47,127 nucleotides of DNA. Origin: Aquimarina sp. RZ0. Its GTDB lineage: Bacteria; Bacteroidota; Bacteroidia; Flavobacteriales; Flavobacteriaceae. A model generated the notes under the pieces. The model was not told the DNA's origin and did no database searches. It saw only the letters and a list, made by a program, of their open reading frames with translations. The translations under genes and the position numbers were made by a program. The stretch lies in NCBI RefSeq assembly GCF_008370685.1, contig NZ_VTZU01000054.1:1-47127 (forward strand), in the 5' to 3' direction. Below are positions 1 to 8,025 of the stretch, piece after piece (position 1 is the stretch's first letter; the number at the start of each line of letters is the position of its first letter).

Positions 1-219
1 TTCGCTACTCTTTACAGTCTTTCTGGATTTGCCATTACGCTTATTGCCTTTAGAACGCTCAGTATCGCTTAAATGAGATTCCATCTCCGCTTCTAAGGCT
101 TTTTCTATAAAACTCTTTAGCATAGGTACGAAAGCGCCATCTTTGCCAAATAAACTCTTCCCAGTCATAAACTGTTCTAGAGCTTTCTTTTCTAATTCTT
201 GCTGTTCTGTCTTTGTCAT
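1..219 (-). CDS. IS256-family transposase, N-terminal 73 residues (partial)
   Basis: Reading the minus strand from ATG at 217-219 gives an open frame of 73 codons to the window edge, beginning MTKTEQQELEKKALEQF and containing GKDGAF, a PMLKSFIEKALEAEM helix and the basic stretch GNKRNGKSRKTVKSS. This arrangement is typical of the start of IS256/mutator-type (DDE) transposases, where KRNGK precedes the first catalytic domain. The catalytic residues lie beyond the window, so completeness and activity cannot be judged. No frameshift or stop is present in the visible part. Confidence 0.8.
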   Translation of the reverse strand, partial: MTKTEQQELEKKALEQFMTGKSLFGKDGAFVPMLKSFIEKALEAEMESHLSDTERSKGNKRNGKSRKTVKSSE

Positions 220-287
220 CTTATCTGAATAATGTGTAAATTAAAAATTTAGTATTCAGACAAGGTTATATTTACACTCTCGAGAAC
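1..287 (-). mobile_element. IS256-family insertion sequence, 5' end only (runs off window)
   Basis: The minus strand starts a transposase at position 219, and the 60-70 bases upstream of it (to about 287) look like the terminal region of the element, ending in a GAGAGTGTAAAT-type sequence near 270-285 on the minus strand. The exact terminus and the target duplication cannot be fixed because the other end lies outside the window. The IS edge touches the left end of an R2 repeat at 289, so it may have inserted beside or into it. Family from the transposase N-terminus; boundary is inferred. Confidence 0.6.
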
Positions 288-288
288 T

Positions 289-613
289 AATACCATTTCT
301 ACCCTAAAATTATCCACTAAAATTTGTTCTTTCCCCCTTATGCTTCAAAATAAAAATTAATCGTAGCTTGGGCTATGCTGAACTTTTCTTTTTTGCCTAA
401 TGAAAAAATAACTGTATTTTATACGATTTATAACTAAAAATTTCGCATATTCATCGTTTCTTTTTCCTTTCTACTTCGTTTAAAAAATAAACCGTAGCTA
501 TAGCTATGCTTGATTTTTTTGCCTTGCATAAAGAAAAAATAATTCAATGAATTTATACGAATTTTTTAATCACAAATCGTATTATTTAGATAATTTTAAA
601 GCAAAAATGGTAT
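289..613 (+). repeat. R2 palindromic repeat, copy a, split by R1 copy 1
   Basis: The left end (290-310) reads ATACCATTTCTACCC then TAAAAT; the right end (593-613) is its inverted counterpart, differing by four transitions. Removing the R1 insertion (421-582) leaves about 163 bp. The internal part (about 345-400) aligns with the reverse complement of the repeat at 40001-40154 through CTTCAAAATAAAA, CGTAGCT and a TTTTTT-rich tract, so both belong to one family. The core CGTAGCT...GCTATGCT also resembles the centre of R1. Confidence 0.65.
421..582 (+). repeat. R1 palindromic 162-bp element, copy 1
   Basis: Starts ATACGATTTATAAC and ends with the inverted counterpart ATCACAAATCGTAT. It is 162 bp with no ORF and can fold into one long imperfect hairpin with a TAGCTATAGCTA palindrome at its centre. 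Nearly identical copies are at 4967, 14968, 25029, 32622, 45881 and 47006. This copy lies within an R2 repeat, so it arrived after R2. Confidence 0.93.
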
Positions 614-827
614 AATATCGATTTGGAATGAGTTCAATTCTTCTTATTGGCGCACTCTTATCTCAACCTGATTAAAGAAATAAAATACAGCCTACTCATT
701 TTTAAAATAAAATCAGTCATTATTCTGAATTCTGAGAAAGTAACAGCCAAATATTACCATAGCTACAGCATGGTTTTACTCAAAAAAAGAATATCGATAT
801 GATTCTAAAATTCGAATCGTAATTATC

Positions 828-955
828 ACACTATTTCTGCTTTGAAAATACGTATGGAAATTAAAAAATAGCCATAGACCTATAGCTTTTTTTATATTGA
901 AGTAGAAACTAAAATGAGTAAATTTGAATGGATATTTTTAAAGTAGAAATAGTGT
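828..955 (+). repeat. R2-like hairpin element, copy b (128 bp)
   Basis: Left end 828-850 (ACACTATTTCTGCTTTG then AAAATA) and right end 933-955 are inverted repeats of 23 bp with two mismatches, both A/G. The interior contains CCATAG...CTATAGCT and a TTGAAGTAGAAAC stretch reminiscent of the R1/R2 core. No ORF. The ends match the R2 end consensus A(T/C)ACCATTTCTGCTTTAAAA. Confidence 0.6.
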
Positions 956-1260
956 CGCATGGCATTGACAGTAAAAAAACACAGGAATAAACTGTATCAA
1001 AAATTCAGACTCTCACCCAAAAACGTAGCATTCCCTTTCTATATTTTTACAGAATAATCTATCCTTTATTGTGTTAATTAAATCATAACATAAGAACATA
1101 TTCACTGTAAGGTATGATAAATGTTTTGGACTAAAACCAAAAAATCATAAGTACTTAACAGGTTTTCAGATACATAAATAACAAAAAGATATTATCTTTA
1201 AGTATGAATACCCGGTACAATAACATAATAAGGGAAAAATCCTATAAAAATTTTAAAATA

Positions 1261-1971
1261 ATGAATGTCCCAAAACTACTACTATTACTATTTACAATGA
1301 TCGCTATTCAGATCAAAGCACAACAACCTTTGAGCCATGCAATCTGGGATCAGATTTTATTAATCAATGTCTCAGATGATGGAAAAGTAAACTATAAAGG
1401 ATTCATGAGAGACAGCTCTCAACTCTACGAATATTTTGCCTACCTATCTGATAACGCTCCAACAGAAAGATGGAGTAAAGAAGAAAAATTAGCCTACTGG
1501 ATTAATGCCTATAATGCATATACTATAAAATTAATTATCGATAATTATCCTATCAATAGTATTAAGGATATCAAAGATCCCTGGGATAAGAAATTTTTTA
1601 AGATTGATGGTGTATTGTATAGTTTAAACGAGCTGGAGCATAAAATCCTCAGAAAATTAAATGATCCCAGAATTCATTTTGCCATTAATTGTGCCTCTTT
1701 TTCCTGTCCTGTTGTATGGAATAGAGCTTTTACGGCAAGAAACGTAGACAAAGCTCTGGATACTCAGACCAGAAACTTTATAAATGATCCTCTGAGGAAT
1801 ACAATTACAAACGAAGTAGTTGAAGTTTCTAAAATATTTTCCTGGTTCAAGAAAGATTTTAAAATAGGCGGAGGTGATGCCAAATCTTTTATCAATAAGT
1901 ATTCTGAAATTAAAATAGATAAACAGCCCAAAAAAGGGTATAAAAAATACAATTGGAGTTTAAATGAGTAG
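1261..1971 (+). CDS. Secreted DUF547-domain protein
   Basis: From ATG at 1261 the protein is 236 residues: a signal peptide (KLLLLLFTMIAIQIKAQ, about residues 4-20) followed by a DUF547 domain with the characteristic blocks LAYWINAYNAYTIKLI, DPRIHFAINCASFSCPVV and a C-terminal YNWSLN. An in-frame ATG at 1204 would add 19 residues before the signal peptide and is unlikely; 1261 also gives exactly the length of the paralogue at 10818-11528. The role of DUF547 is not known; the conserved Cys/His blocks suggest an enzyme-like fold. It is followed 26 bp later by a glycosyltransferase, so co-transcription is likely. In Bacteroidetes such neighbours are sometimes annotated as associated with arsenosugar synthesis; that is association only. 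Confidence 0.88.
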   Translation: MNVPKLLLLLFTMIAIQIKAQQPLSHAIWDQILLINVSDDGKVNYKGFMRDSSQLYEYFAYLSDNAPTERWSKEEKLAYWINAYNAYTIKLIIDNYPINSIKDIKDPWDKKFFKIDGVLYSLNELEHKILRKLNDPRIHFAINCASFSCPVVWNRAFTARNVDKALDTQTRNFINDPLRNTITNEVVEVSKIFSWFKKDFKIGGGDAKSFINKYSEIKIDKQPKKGYKKYNWSLNE

Positions 1972-1997
1972 TTTTATATTCGCGTAAAAATTTTGAA

Positions 1998-2711
1998 TTG
2001 AGAATATCCATAATCATCCCCATATTAAATGAAGCAGTTACAATAAATAAGCTGCTTTCCCATTTGACATATGCATCTTCTAATCTGGAAACTATTACAG
2101 AAATTATTGTAGTAGATGGAGGTAGTGTAGATGAATCAGTAGATATAGTTAAGGAATTTTCTAAAAATCAAAACATTGACATAAAACTGATTTTTTCTAA
2201 AAAAGGGCGTGCCCGGCAAATGAATACAGGAGCTCGTCACGCAATAGGAGAAATACTATATTTTCTTCATGCCGACTCTTTCCCGCCATTGGGCTATGAC
2301 AGCCATATTATCGCACAGGTAAATAAGGAAAACGAAGCAGGGTGTTTTAGAATGAAATTCGATTCTAACCATTGGTGGTTACGCTTTTTGGGATGGCTCA
2401 CACAGTTCCAAAGTAAAAGATGTCGAGGAGGAGATCAAAGCCAGTTTATTACGGCTTCTCTCTTTAAAGAAATCAATGGCTATGATGAATCCTATATTGT
2501 GTATGAAGATAACGATCTTGTAGATCGTTTGTTTGCTATCAATAAATTTGTGATCATTCCCGAATATATCGTTACTTCTGCCAGACGTTATGAAGAAATG
2601 GGTGTCTGGAAGTTACAATATCATTTCTTAAATATTCATATGCGAAGATGGCTGGGAGCATCCTCTGAAGATCTTTACCAATATTACAGGGAAAAAGTGA
2701 TTTCTTCATAA
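1998..2711 (+). CDS. Family 2 glycosyltransferase, TIGR04283-like
   Basis: A 237-residue GT-A enzyme starting at TTG 1998 (the next codons read RISIIIPILNEAVTI, the exact beginning expected for a GT2 protein, and no better start is near). Visible motifs: IIPILNEA nucleotide-binding strand, IVVDGGS with the first Asp, LHADSFPP as the metal-binding DxD equivalent, and RGGDQSQFI, typical of the TIGR04283 subgroup, often annotated as arsenosugar-biosynthesis glycosyltransferase. A cytosolic enzyme without membrane segments; donor and acceptor cannot be read from sequence. Probably in one operon with the preceding DUF547 gene. Confidence 0.85.
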   Translation: MRISIIIPILNEAVTINKLLSHLTYASSNLETITEIIVVDGGSVDESVDIVKEFSKNQNIDIKLIFSKKGRARQMNTGARHAIGEILYFLHADSFPPLGYDSHIIAQVNKENEAGCFRMKFDSNHWWLRFLGWLTQFQSKRCRGGDQSQFITASLFKEINGYDESYIVYEDNDLVDRLFAINKFVIIPEYIVTSARRYEEMGVWKLQYHFLNIHMRRWLGASSEDLYQYYREKVISS

Positions 2712-2784
2712 CAGCTAGTAGTAAAAAATAGATAAAAAAAGCATCTTTCTTTTACTAAAATCAAATTAGGTACGCTATCTTACT

Positions 2785-3693
2785 TTATTCTCTAGTAAGA
2801 GTAATACTATTTTTATTTTTAAAATGATATGAAATTTCCATTGGAGCAAAAACTGTTTTTAGGGCAAGTTCAATATCATTATGGTTGTAACTACCCGTAA
2901 AAAGTTGGTTTTCATCAATATTTCCCTTTTCAAAACTTACATCAAACTGATTTTCTATGGATTGTATCACTAGTTTTATAGGCGTTTCTGTAAAGGTTGT
3001 TTCTCCAGACAACCAGCTGGGTTCTGATTTTTTAATATCCCAACCTTTACCGATCGCATCAACTACTCTGTAAGCCTTCTGTCTTGTTAGAATAGTTTCT
3101 TTTTGATTATCCACAACTACTTTGACTTTTCCTGTATAACAAACAACTTCAAAAAAATTCTTTCTACTATTAACATTAAAATGAGTTCCAAGCACAAATA
3201 CCTCTCCTGAGGGTGTTTCAATCCAAAAATCAGAACCTTTTTTCACTTTAAAGAAGGCTTCTCCTGTCAACACTACTTTTCTTTCGGTATTCCAATCTGA
3301 CTTTTTGAATTTTACAGATGACTTAGCATTAAGAAAAACCTCAGAACCATCTGGCAATACTAACGAGGATTTTTCCCCAAAATTGGTAGTCTGCTTAACG
3401 GAAGTATCTAAGAAAAAGAACAATCCAATTATAAGCAATACTGCGGCAGCTGCACTGTAGATCCATTTAAAACTTGAACGGTCACTCTTCGTTTCTTTTT
3501 CAATACCCTGCTGTATTGCCAAAAATAATTTCTCTTTATTATAAGTAGGTGTATCAAGAGTATCTACGCAATTTATAATTTTTACATATTTTCGATAATC
3601 TTCAGATTTTTCAAACATGGCTTTCTCCTCTATTGTAAGTTCATCACTAAGCCATTTTGCTAAAAAATTATTATCTCCATACATATTCTTCAT
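2785..3693 (-). CDS. FecR-family anti-sigma factor
   Basis: The protein is 302 residues from ATG 3693; a TTG 14 codons further upstream (3735) is possible but less likely. The cytoplasmic N-terminus contains the FecR start FLAKWLSDELTIEE, followed by one membrane helix (SAAAAVLLIIGLFFFL, about residues 75-92), a FecR domain with LPDGSEVFLNAKSSVKF and LTGEAFFKV, and a C-terminal DUF4974-type segment (about 230-300). It should hold the neighbouring ECF sigma factor and release it on a periplasmic signal from a TonB-dependent receptor. No receptor gene follows: the next gene downstream is convergent. Confidence 0.9.
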   Translation of the reverse strand: MKNMYGDNNFLAKWLSDELTIEEKAMFEKSEDYRKYVKIINCVDTLDTPTYNKEKLFLAIQQGIEKETKSDRSSFKWIYSAAAAVLLIIGLFFFLDTSVKQTTNFGEKSSLVLPDGSEVFLNAKSSVKFKKSDWNTERKVVLTGEAFFKVKKGSDFWIETPSGEVFVLGTHFNVNSRKNFFEVVCYTGKVKVVVDNQKETILTRQKAYRVVDAIGKGWDIKKSEPSWLSGETTFTETPIKLVIQSIENQFDVSFEKGNIDENQLFTGSYNHNDIELALKTVFAPMEISYHFKNKNSITLTRE

Positions 3694-3759
3694 TTTATTC
3701 TGTTTTTTTGGTAACCTCTTTCTTATTAAGAACAATAGTAATTAAACTTACTCATTTTA

Positions 3760-4269
3760 TCACAAAAAATCACCTAAATTTTCCCTTAAATTTAACAACG
3801 CCAGATGTATTCTCCGCTCTATTGTTTTGACAGAAACTTCTACAATTTCTGATATTTCATTGTATGTTTTTTTATCTATCCTGGATAATAAGAAAGCTTC
3901 CCGTTGTTTATCTGGCAATTCATTTATTGCATTTTGTAGTTTTTTCATAAACTCCTTCTCTTCCATCACAAATTGGGGATCCTGATTATTAAGTTCGCAA
4001 TGGGATTTTTGCTCATATTTTAGCACAACTTTTTGATGTGCAATATGATTAAGTAAATTATTGTTGGCTACTGTGAACAAAAAAGATTTTGCTTTTGCGA
4101 AAATAATTTTTTCACAATTTAACCATAACTTTATAAAAGCGTTCTGTACAATATCTTCTGTCAGATCCATATCCCCACATTTATAGTACATATTATTTCT
4201 TAACGATGTTGAATGCTCATTAAAAATTGATTCAAAAATTTTCTTTTCGCAGATGGGATTCTTTTTCAT
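3760..4269 (-). CDS. ECF-type RNA polymerase sigma factor, FecI-like
   Basis: A 169-residue sigma-70 family protein with region 2 (FNEHSTSLRNNMYYKCGDMDLTEDIVQNAF, about residues 16-48, contacting core polymerase and the -10 element) and region 4 (LPDKQREAFLLSR...YNEISEIVEVSVKTIERRI, about 115-155, helix-turn-helix for the -35 element). It lies 66 bp upstream of the fecR-like gene on the same strand, the standard FecI-FecR order. In Bacteroidetes such pairs usually switch on a SusC/SusD or TonB receptor locus; here the target must be elsewhere. Confidence 0.92.
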   Translation of the reverse strand: MKKNPICEKKIFESIFNEHSTSLRNNMYYKCGDMDLTEDIVQNAFIKLWLNCEKIIFAKAKSFLFTVANNNLLNHIAHQKVVLKYEQKSHCELNNQDPQFVMEEKEFMKKLQNAINELPDKQREAFLLSRIDKKTYNEISEIVEVSVKTIERRIHLALLNLRENLGDFL

Positions 4270-4819
4270 GAGGTTTTAAAAAGTTTTATTACAACATATA
4301 ATAGTTTTTAGTATTTGACCCATTTTTGTGTTTTTTTCAGATTTTAAGAATGGATGTTTCAGTATTCAAACTCACTATAATTTCTTTATATTCAGTCGGA
4401 ATAACTGACCTGAGTTTACACCTTTAACATAATATTGGCAGGGATATTTCCAAAAACTGAAATCTGGAATTTTTACAATTACTCCAGAAAAAATATGAGT
4501 CATTCAATACTAAGCAGTTAAAGAAACAACACGATGTTCAACCTACAAATTCTTGATACAACTTGTAAGACTTAAAACCAGAACCCAAACCCATCTTTTT
4601 TCAAATTGAACATCAAGATGTATGTCCACTACGCAATAAAATAGTTAGAATTTTGGATATCTAGTGGATATATAAAGCATTATCAATATACAATGTTTAA
4701 GTTCTGTGGATTTTAAATCAGGATGTTTCTTACACAAGGTTTCATAAAATTAAGTATTATATTCGGTAAAACACTGGTTTAATTCGTAATAATTCTTCAT
4801 TCCTTTGTTTAATTACAAA

Positions 4820-4945
4820 TTGAGAATTACTGTCACCATTCCCGAAAATAAAGACATAACATTAGAGTTAGAATCAATGGAAGGCACCATACTACAAATT
4901 ACAAAAACCAAAAACACAGGAGAAAGAACACCTTTTTTACCATGA
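4820..4945 (+). CDS. Small ORF or gene remnant, function unknown
   Basis: From TTG 4820 a 41-residue frame reads RITVTIPENKDITLELESM and ends PFLP at a TGA. The composition looks more protein-like than surrounding random frames (alternating beta-type pattern, no low-complexity bias), but there is no recognisable domain and no promoter. It could be the leftover of a longer gene disrupted near R1 copy 2. Low confidence. Confidence 0.25.
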   Translation: MRITVTIPENKDITLELESMEGTILQITKTKNTGERTPFLP

Positions 4946-4966
4946 TCCTGTATAAAAACTTATATA

Positions 4967-5128
4967 ATACGATTTGTGATTAAAAAATTCGTATTAATTC
5001 ATTGAATTATTTTTTCTTTATGCAAGGCAAAAAAATCAAGCATAGCTATAGCTACGGTTTATTTTTTAAACGAAGTAGAAAGGAAAAAGAAACGATGAAT
5101 ATGCGAAATTTTTAGTTATAAATCGTAT
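4967..5128 (-). repeat. R1 palindromic 162-bp element, copy 2
   Basis: Reverse orientation relative to copy 1: begins ATACGATTTGTGATT and ends GTTATAAATCGTAT on the plus strand. It differs from the consensus by a few bases only (for example CGTATTAATTC where most copies have CGTATAAATTC). Located between two minus-strand transcription units. Confidence 0.93.
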
Positions 5129-5378
5129 AACTAGTATATGAACTAGTCCTGGATGAATAGGGCATACCGGCAGAAAGCAAAACCGAACCTATAGAAAACT
5201 TAATTACCTTGGAGTTGATGTGATTGAGCTCCAAAATAGTTCAGTAAACTATTTTAGTGAGACACGAGCTTGTGCAACAGAAATACAGTGTAGCGCATTT
5301 CAAAATAGTTATGTATTGAGCAGAAACACTTTATACCAAAAACAAAAGTCTGCTGCACCGATGTTCTGCAATATAAAT

Positions 5379-6644
5379 CTAAAAATACTGACCAATCCCA
5401 AAAACAAAACCATTGGTAGCCTCTTCTGTAACTCCATAACCATAATCTATCCTGAAGATGGCATTAAAAATTCGTTTATGCATAAAACGGAATCCTACCC
5501 CAGGATATAGCCTGAAGTTCTGTGTATCTCCAAAATCTCCAAAATCTCCTCCTGGATTACGCCAACTGCCCCCATCTACAAAAACATTGCTCTGTAACAC
5601 AAACCAATCTTTATCCAGTAAGGTATGCCGATACTCAGTATTCAGTACAATAACACCGGTTCCTCTATCAATCGTATTCCCTACACCACGAATATTAAGG
5701 TTATTATCCACAGCAAAAGGAGCAAAAGGTGAATCATCATTGGTCGCCAATCCCAGACGAAGCCTTGATGCCCAATTCCCTTTTTTACCAATCCTATGAT
5801 AGTATAAAAAATCATTCCACCCTATTACAAAATCAGGTAATACATCTTCTGTACTAATTACATACTGAAAATTAAGAACACTCCTGAATCCGGAAACATA
5901 CTGAAAATAATAATCCAGATTATTATATTCATAAATCAGCTTATACAACAATTTGTTTACATCAAAATCCAAAGGTACATTGGGACCTGTTGCTCCGCTT
6001 TTGTATTGATAATCTTCGTTAAAATAATTAACCCCTAATTCTATACGATTCTGAAAATTAAATTCATAGAGCCCCAAAAGTTCATAAGAAGTATTATTAT
6101 ATTTATAATCTGCTGTACCTGTATCGAGGAACACAGGTTCCTGAGTAGTAAGGCTCTGATAGTTGAATGCTAATCCAGCTTTACTACTAAACAAATAAGG
6201 GGACCGTATACTCGCTCCAAAAGAACTATAAATATCATCTTGATAAAAGCCGCCCAAAGTAATATTCTGCCCCAAAAGATTGAATTCATACAAACCTACT
6301 CTAAAAGCAAATTCATCATCATTGGTAGTATACACATTGGCACTGGGGATGATAGTAAAGTTTTCCTGGATACCATAGACAACGCGATAGTCTCCTTCAT
6401 TCTCAGTAGGGTGTACCTGAAAATAGGCGTGAGCAACAGAAGGAAGCCTTTTGATACGCCTGATATCACTTTCTATAAGCACAGAATCCAGTACAGTTCC
6501 TGTTTTTATTTTCGAAATCTTTCTTATAAAAGAGGATTTTGTTTTGTTATTTCCTTGTATGTTGATCTCAACAATTGTTTGTTGCTGCGCGAAGCCACAA
6601 AAAAGGACAAATAAGAATGGGGTAATTAAAATTTTTTTTTGCAT
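5379..6644 (-). CDS. POTRA/D15-type outer-membrane barrel protein, paralogue 1
   Basis: A 421-residue protein from ATG 6644 (a GTG one codon upstream is the only alternative). Signal peptide about 1-20 (LITPFLFVLFCGFAQ), one POTRA-like domain (about 22-95: IVEINIQGNNKTKSSFIRKISKIKTG...DIRRIKRLP), then a C-terminal beta-barrel with the D15/BamA-type segment AVDNNLNIRGVGNTIDRGT and a terminal Phe (GIGQYF). Such proteins insert in the outer membrane and belong to the Omp85/D15 superfamily, but one POTRA domain and this length are short for BamA. It has the same length as the gene just upstream (6699-7964) and clear residue-by-residue similarity, so the pair is a tandem duplication. Confidence 0.85.
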   Translation of the reverse strand: MQKKILITPFLFVLFCGFAQQQTIVEINIQGNNKTKSSFIRKISKIKTGTVLDSVLIESDIRRIKRLPSVAHAYFQVHPTENEGDYRVVYGIQENFTIIPSANVYTTNDDEFAFRVGLYEFNLLGQNITLGGFYQDDIYSSFGASIRSPYLFSSKAGLAFNYQSLTTQEPVFLDTGTADYKYNNTSYELLGLYEFNFQNRIELGVNYFNEDYQYKSGATGPNVPLDFDVNKLLYKLIYEYNNLDYYFQYVSGFRSVLNFQYVISTEDVLPDFVIGWNDFLYYHRIGKKGNWASRLRLGLATNDDSPFAPFAVDNNLNIRGVGNTIDRGTGVIVLNTEYRHTLLDKDWFVLQSNVFVDGGSWRNPGGDFGDFGDTQNFRLYPGVGFRFMHKRIFNAIFRIDYGYGVTEEATNGFVFGIGQYF

Positions 6645-6698
6645 CACCTGGGTTCATCAACTAAATAAGAATCAAAAATAAGGCTAATTAGATCGATA

Positions 6699-7964
6699 TC
6701 AAAAATATTGACCAATACCAAAAACAATTCCATTGCTGGCATCATTTCCTATCCCATATCCATAGTCTAATCTAAAAACTGCATTAAAAATACGCTTATG
6801 TATAAAACGGATTCCTAATCCCGGATAAAATCGTAATGTGCTACCATCCACCAATCCTACTAAATCTCCTCCCGGATTTCTCCAGGTTCCTGTATCGATA
6901 AAAGCATTACTCTGGATTACAAACCATCCTTTTTCATATAATGTATGTCGATACTCCGTATTTAAAACTATAGCAGCAGTTCCTCTGTCTATGACATTAC
7001 CTGTTCCACGAATATTCAACTGGTTATCTACTGCAAAAGGAGCAAAAGGAGTCTCATCATTAGACGCAAACCCTAATCGAAGTCTATTAGCCCAGTTTCC
7101 TTTTTCTCCTATTCTTTTAAAAAATTCAAAATCATTTCTACCAATAAAGAAATTTCTTAAAAACTCATCTCCCCCAGTTACAAACCGAACATCTAGTAAA
7201 CTTCTGAACCCCGAAACATATTGATAATCAATATTTATATCATTGTATTCATATTCTCCACGATAGGCAATCTTATCAGCTGATAAGCTTGAGGGTATTC
7301 CGGTGGGCAGGTTTCCATCCAGAAAATCATATTCTTCTTCAGAAATATTAATTCCTATTTCGGCTCTGTTATGAAAATCAAATTCATACAGTAAATTCAC
7401 CTCTAAAGCCTTACTCTCAAACTTATAATTCACATCGTTATCATTATCAAAAAAAACCGGTTCCTGAGAAACCAAATTTTTATAATTTATACCAAAACCA
7501 AACTTATTCGTAAACAGGTAAGGTGCTTCCCAATAGCCACCATAGGAATCAAAAACATCTCGCTGATAAAAGCCCCCCAGTATCTGATTTCTTCCCAGTA
7601 AATTGAATTCGAATAATGATACCCTAAAAGCAAATTCACCATTAGTAGCAGTTGCAATATTAAATCCGGGAATAATAGTAAAATTCTCTTCTATATCATA
7701 AGTAATAGTATAGCTTTGATCTTCATTTTTTACCGTTTTGTATACCGCATTTGCAACTCCAGGTAATCTTTTAAGACGTGCTATATCTGTTGCCACCTTT
7801 ACTGAATCATATACAGCACCTGGTTTTACTTTGGCTAATCGCCTTATAAACGACTCTTTTGTTCTTTTCAAGCCGTTAATTTTTAATTCTGATACCGTCG
7901 ATTCTTGTGCACAGATACAACTACAGATCAAGAAAACTATCACTGTAAGCGCTTTATTTTTCAT
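6699..7964 (-). CDS. POTRA/D15-type outer-membrane barrel protein, paralogue 2
   Basis: A 421-residue protein from ATG 7964 (MKNKALTVIVFLICSCICAQ gives a clean signal peptide; a GTG start at 7985 would add a basic stub). Same architecture as its neighbour: POTRA-like region SELKINGLKRTKESFIRRLA, matching barrel repeats (EFAFRVSLFEFNLLGRNQ; AVDNQLNIRGTGNVIDRGT) and C-terminal GIGQYF. Gap to paralogue 1 is 54 bp, to the upstream lipoprotein 61 bp, all on the same strand, so an operon is likely. Divergence is highest in predicted surface loops (for example residues 195-235), which suggests different ligands or immune exposure; that is inference. Confidence 0.85.
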   Translation of the reverse strand: MKNKALTVIVFLICSCICAQESTVSELKINGLKRTKESFIRRLAKVKPGAVYDSVKVATDIARLKRLPGVANAVYKTVKNEDQSYTITYDIEENFTIIPGFNIATATNGEFAFRVSLFEFNLLGRNQILGGFYQRDVFDSYGGYWEAPYLFTNKFGFGINYKNLVSQEPVFFDNDNDVNYKFESKALEVNLLYEFDFHNRAEIGINISEEEYDFLDGNLPTGIPSSLSADKIAYRGEYEYNDINIDYQYVSGFRSLLDVRFVTGGDEFLRNFFIGRNDFEFFKRIGEKGNWANRLRLGFASNDETPFAPFAVDNQLNIRGTGNVIDRGTAAIVLNTEYRHTLYEKGWFVIQSNAFIDTGTWRNPGGDLVGLVDGSTLRFYPGLGIRFIHKRIFNAVFRLDYGYGIGNDASNGIVFGIGQYF

Positions 7965-8025
7965 ATTTTTCTTTTTCAAAATCACCTTTTTCTAAGGCAA
8001 TACATAACTTTTTTTTTCAAAAACT

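Larger units (their letters stand above)
220..1260. other. Gene-free interval filled with short palindromic repeats
   Basis: Between the transposase and the first complete gene I find no convincing coding region. The stretch holds the IS edge, an R2 repeat (289-613) interrupted by R1 copy 1 (421-582), and a second R2-like hairpin element (828-955). The remainder (620-827 and 956-1260) is AT-rich with only tiny ORFs. The interval looks like a landing zone for small mobile or palindromic elements. Confidence 0.6.
4270..5378. other. 1.1-kb interval: regulatory DNA, possible gene remnant, R1 copy 2
   Basis: Between the divergent start of the sigma factor (4269) and the 3' end of the outer-membrane gene (5379) I see no full gene. 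The first 550 bp are AT-rich with no recognised motif and should contain the sigma factor's promoter. A 41-codon open frame (4820-4945) ends just before R1 copy 2 (4967-5128). After R1, a frame around 5160-5220 encodes AESKTEPIENLITLELM, resembling the ENKDITLELESM segment upstream, so R1 may sit in a decayed coding region. Confidence 0.4.

Noticed and set aside
1204..1260. Extended start for the first DUF547 protein
   Set aside because: It would bury the signal peptide behind 19 polar residues and break the length match with the paralogue.
5220..5510. 96-residue plus-strand ORF
   Set aside because: It overlaps the 3' end of the outer-membrane gene on the other strand, is Cys/Asn-rich without domain, and looks like a chance frame.
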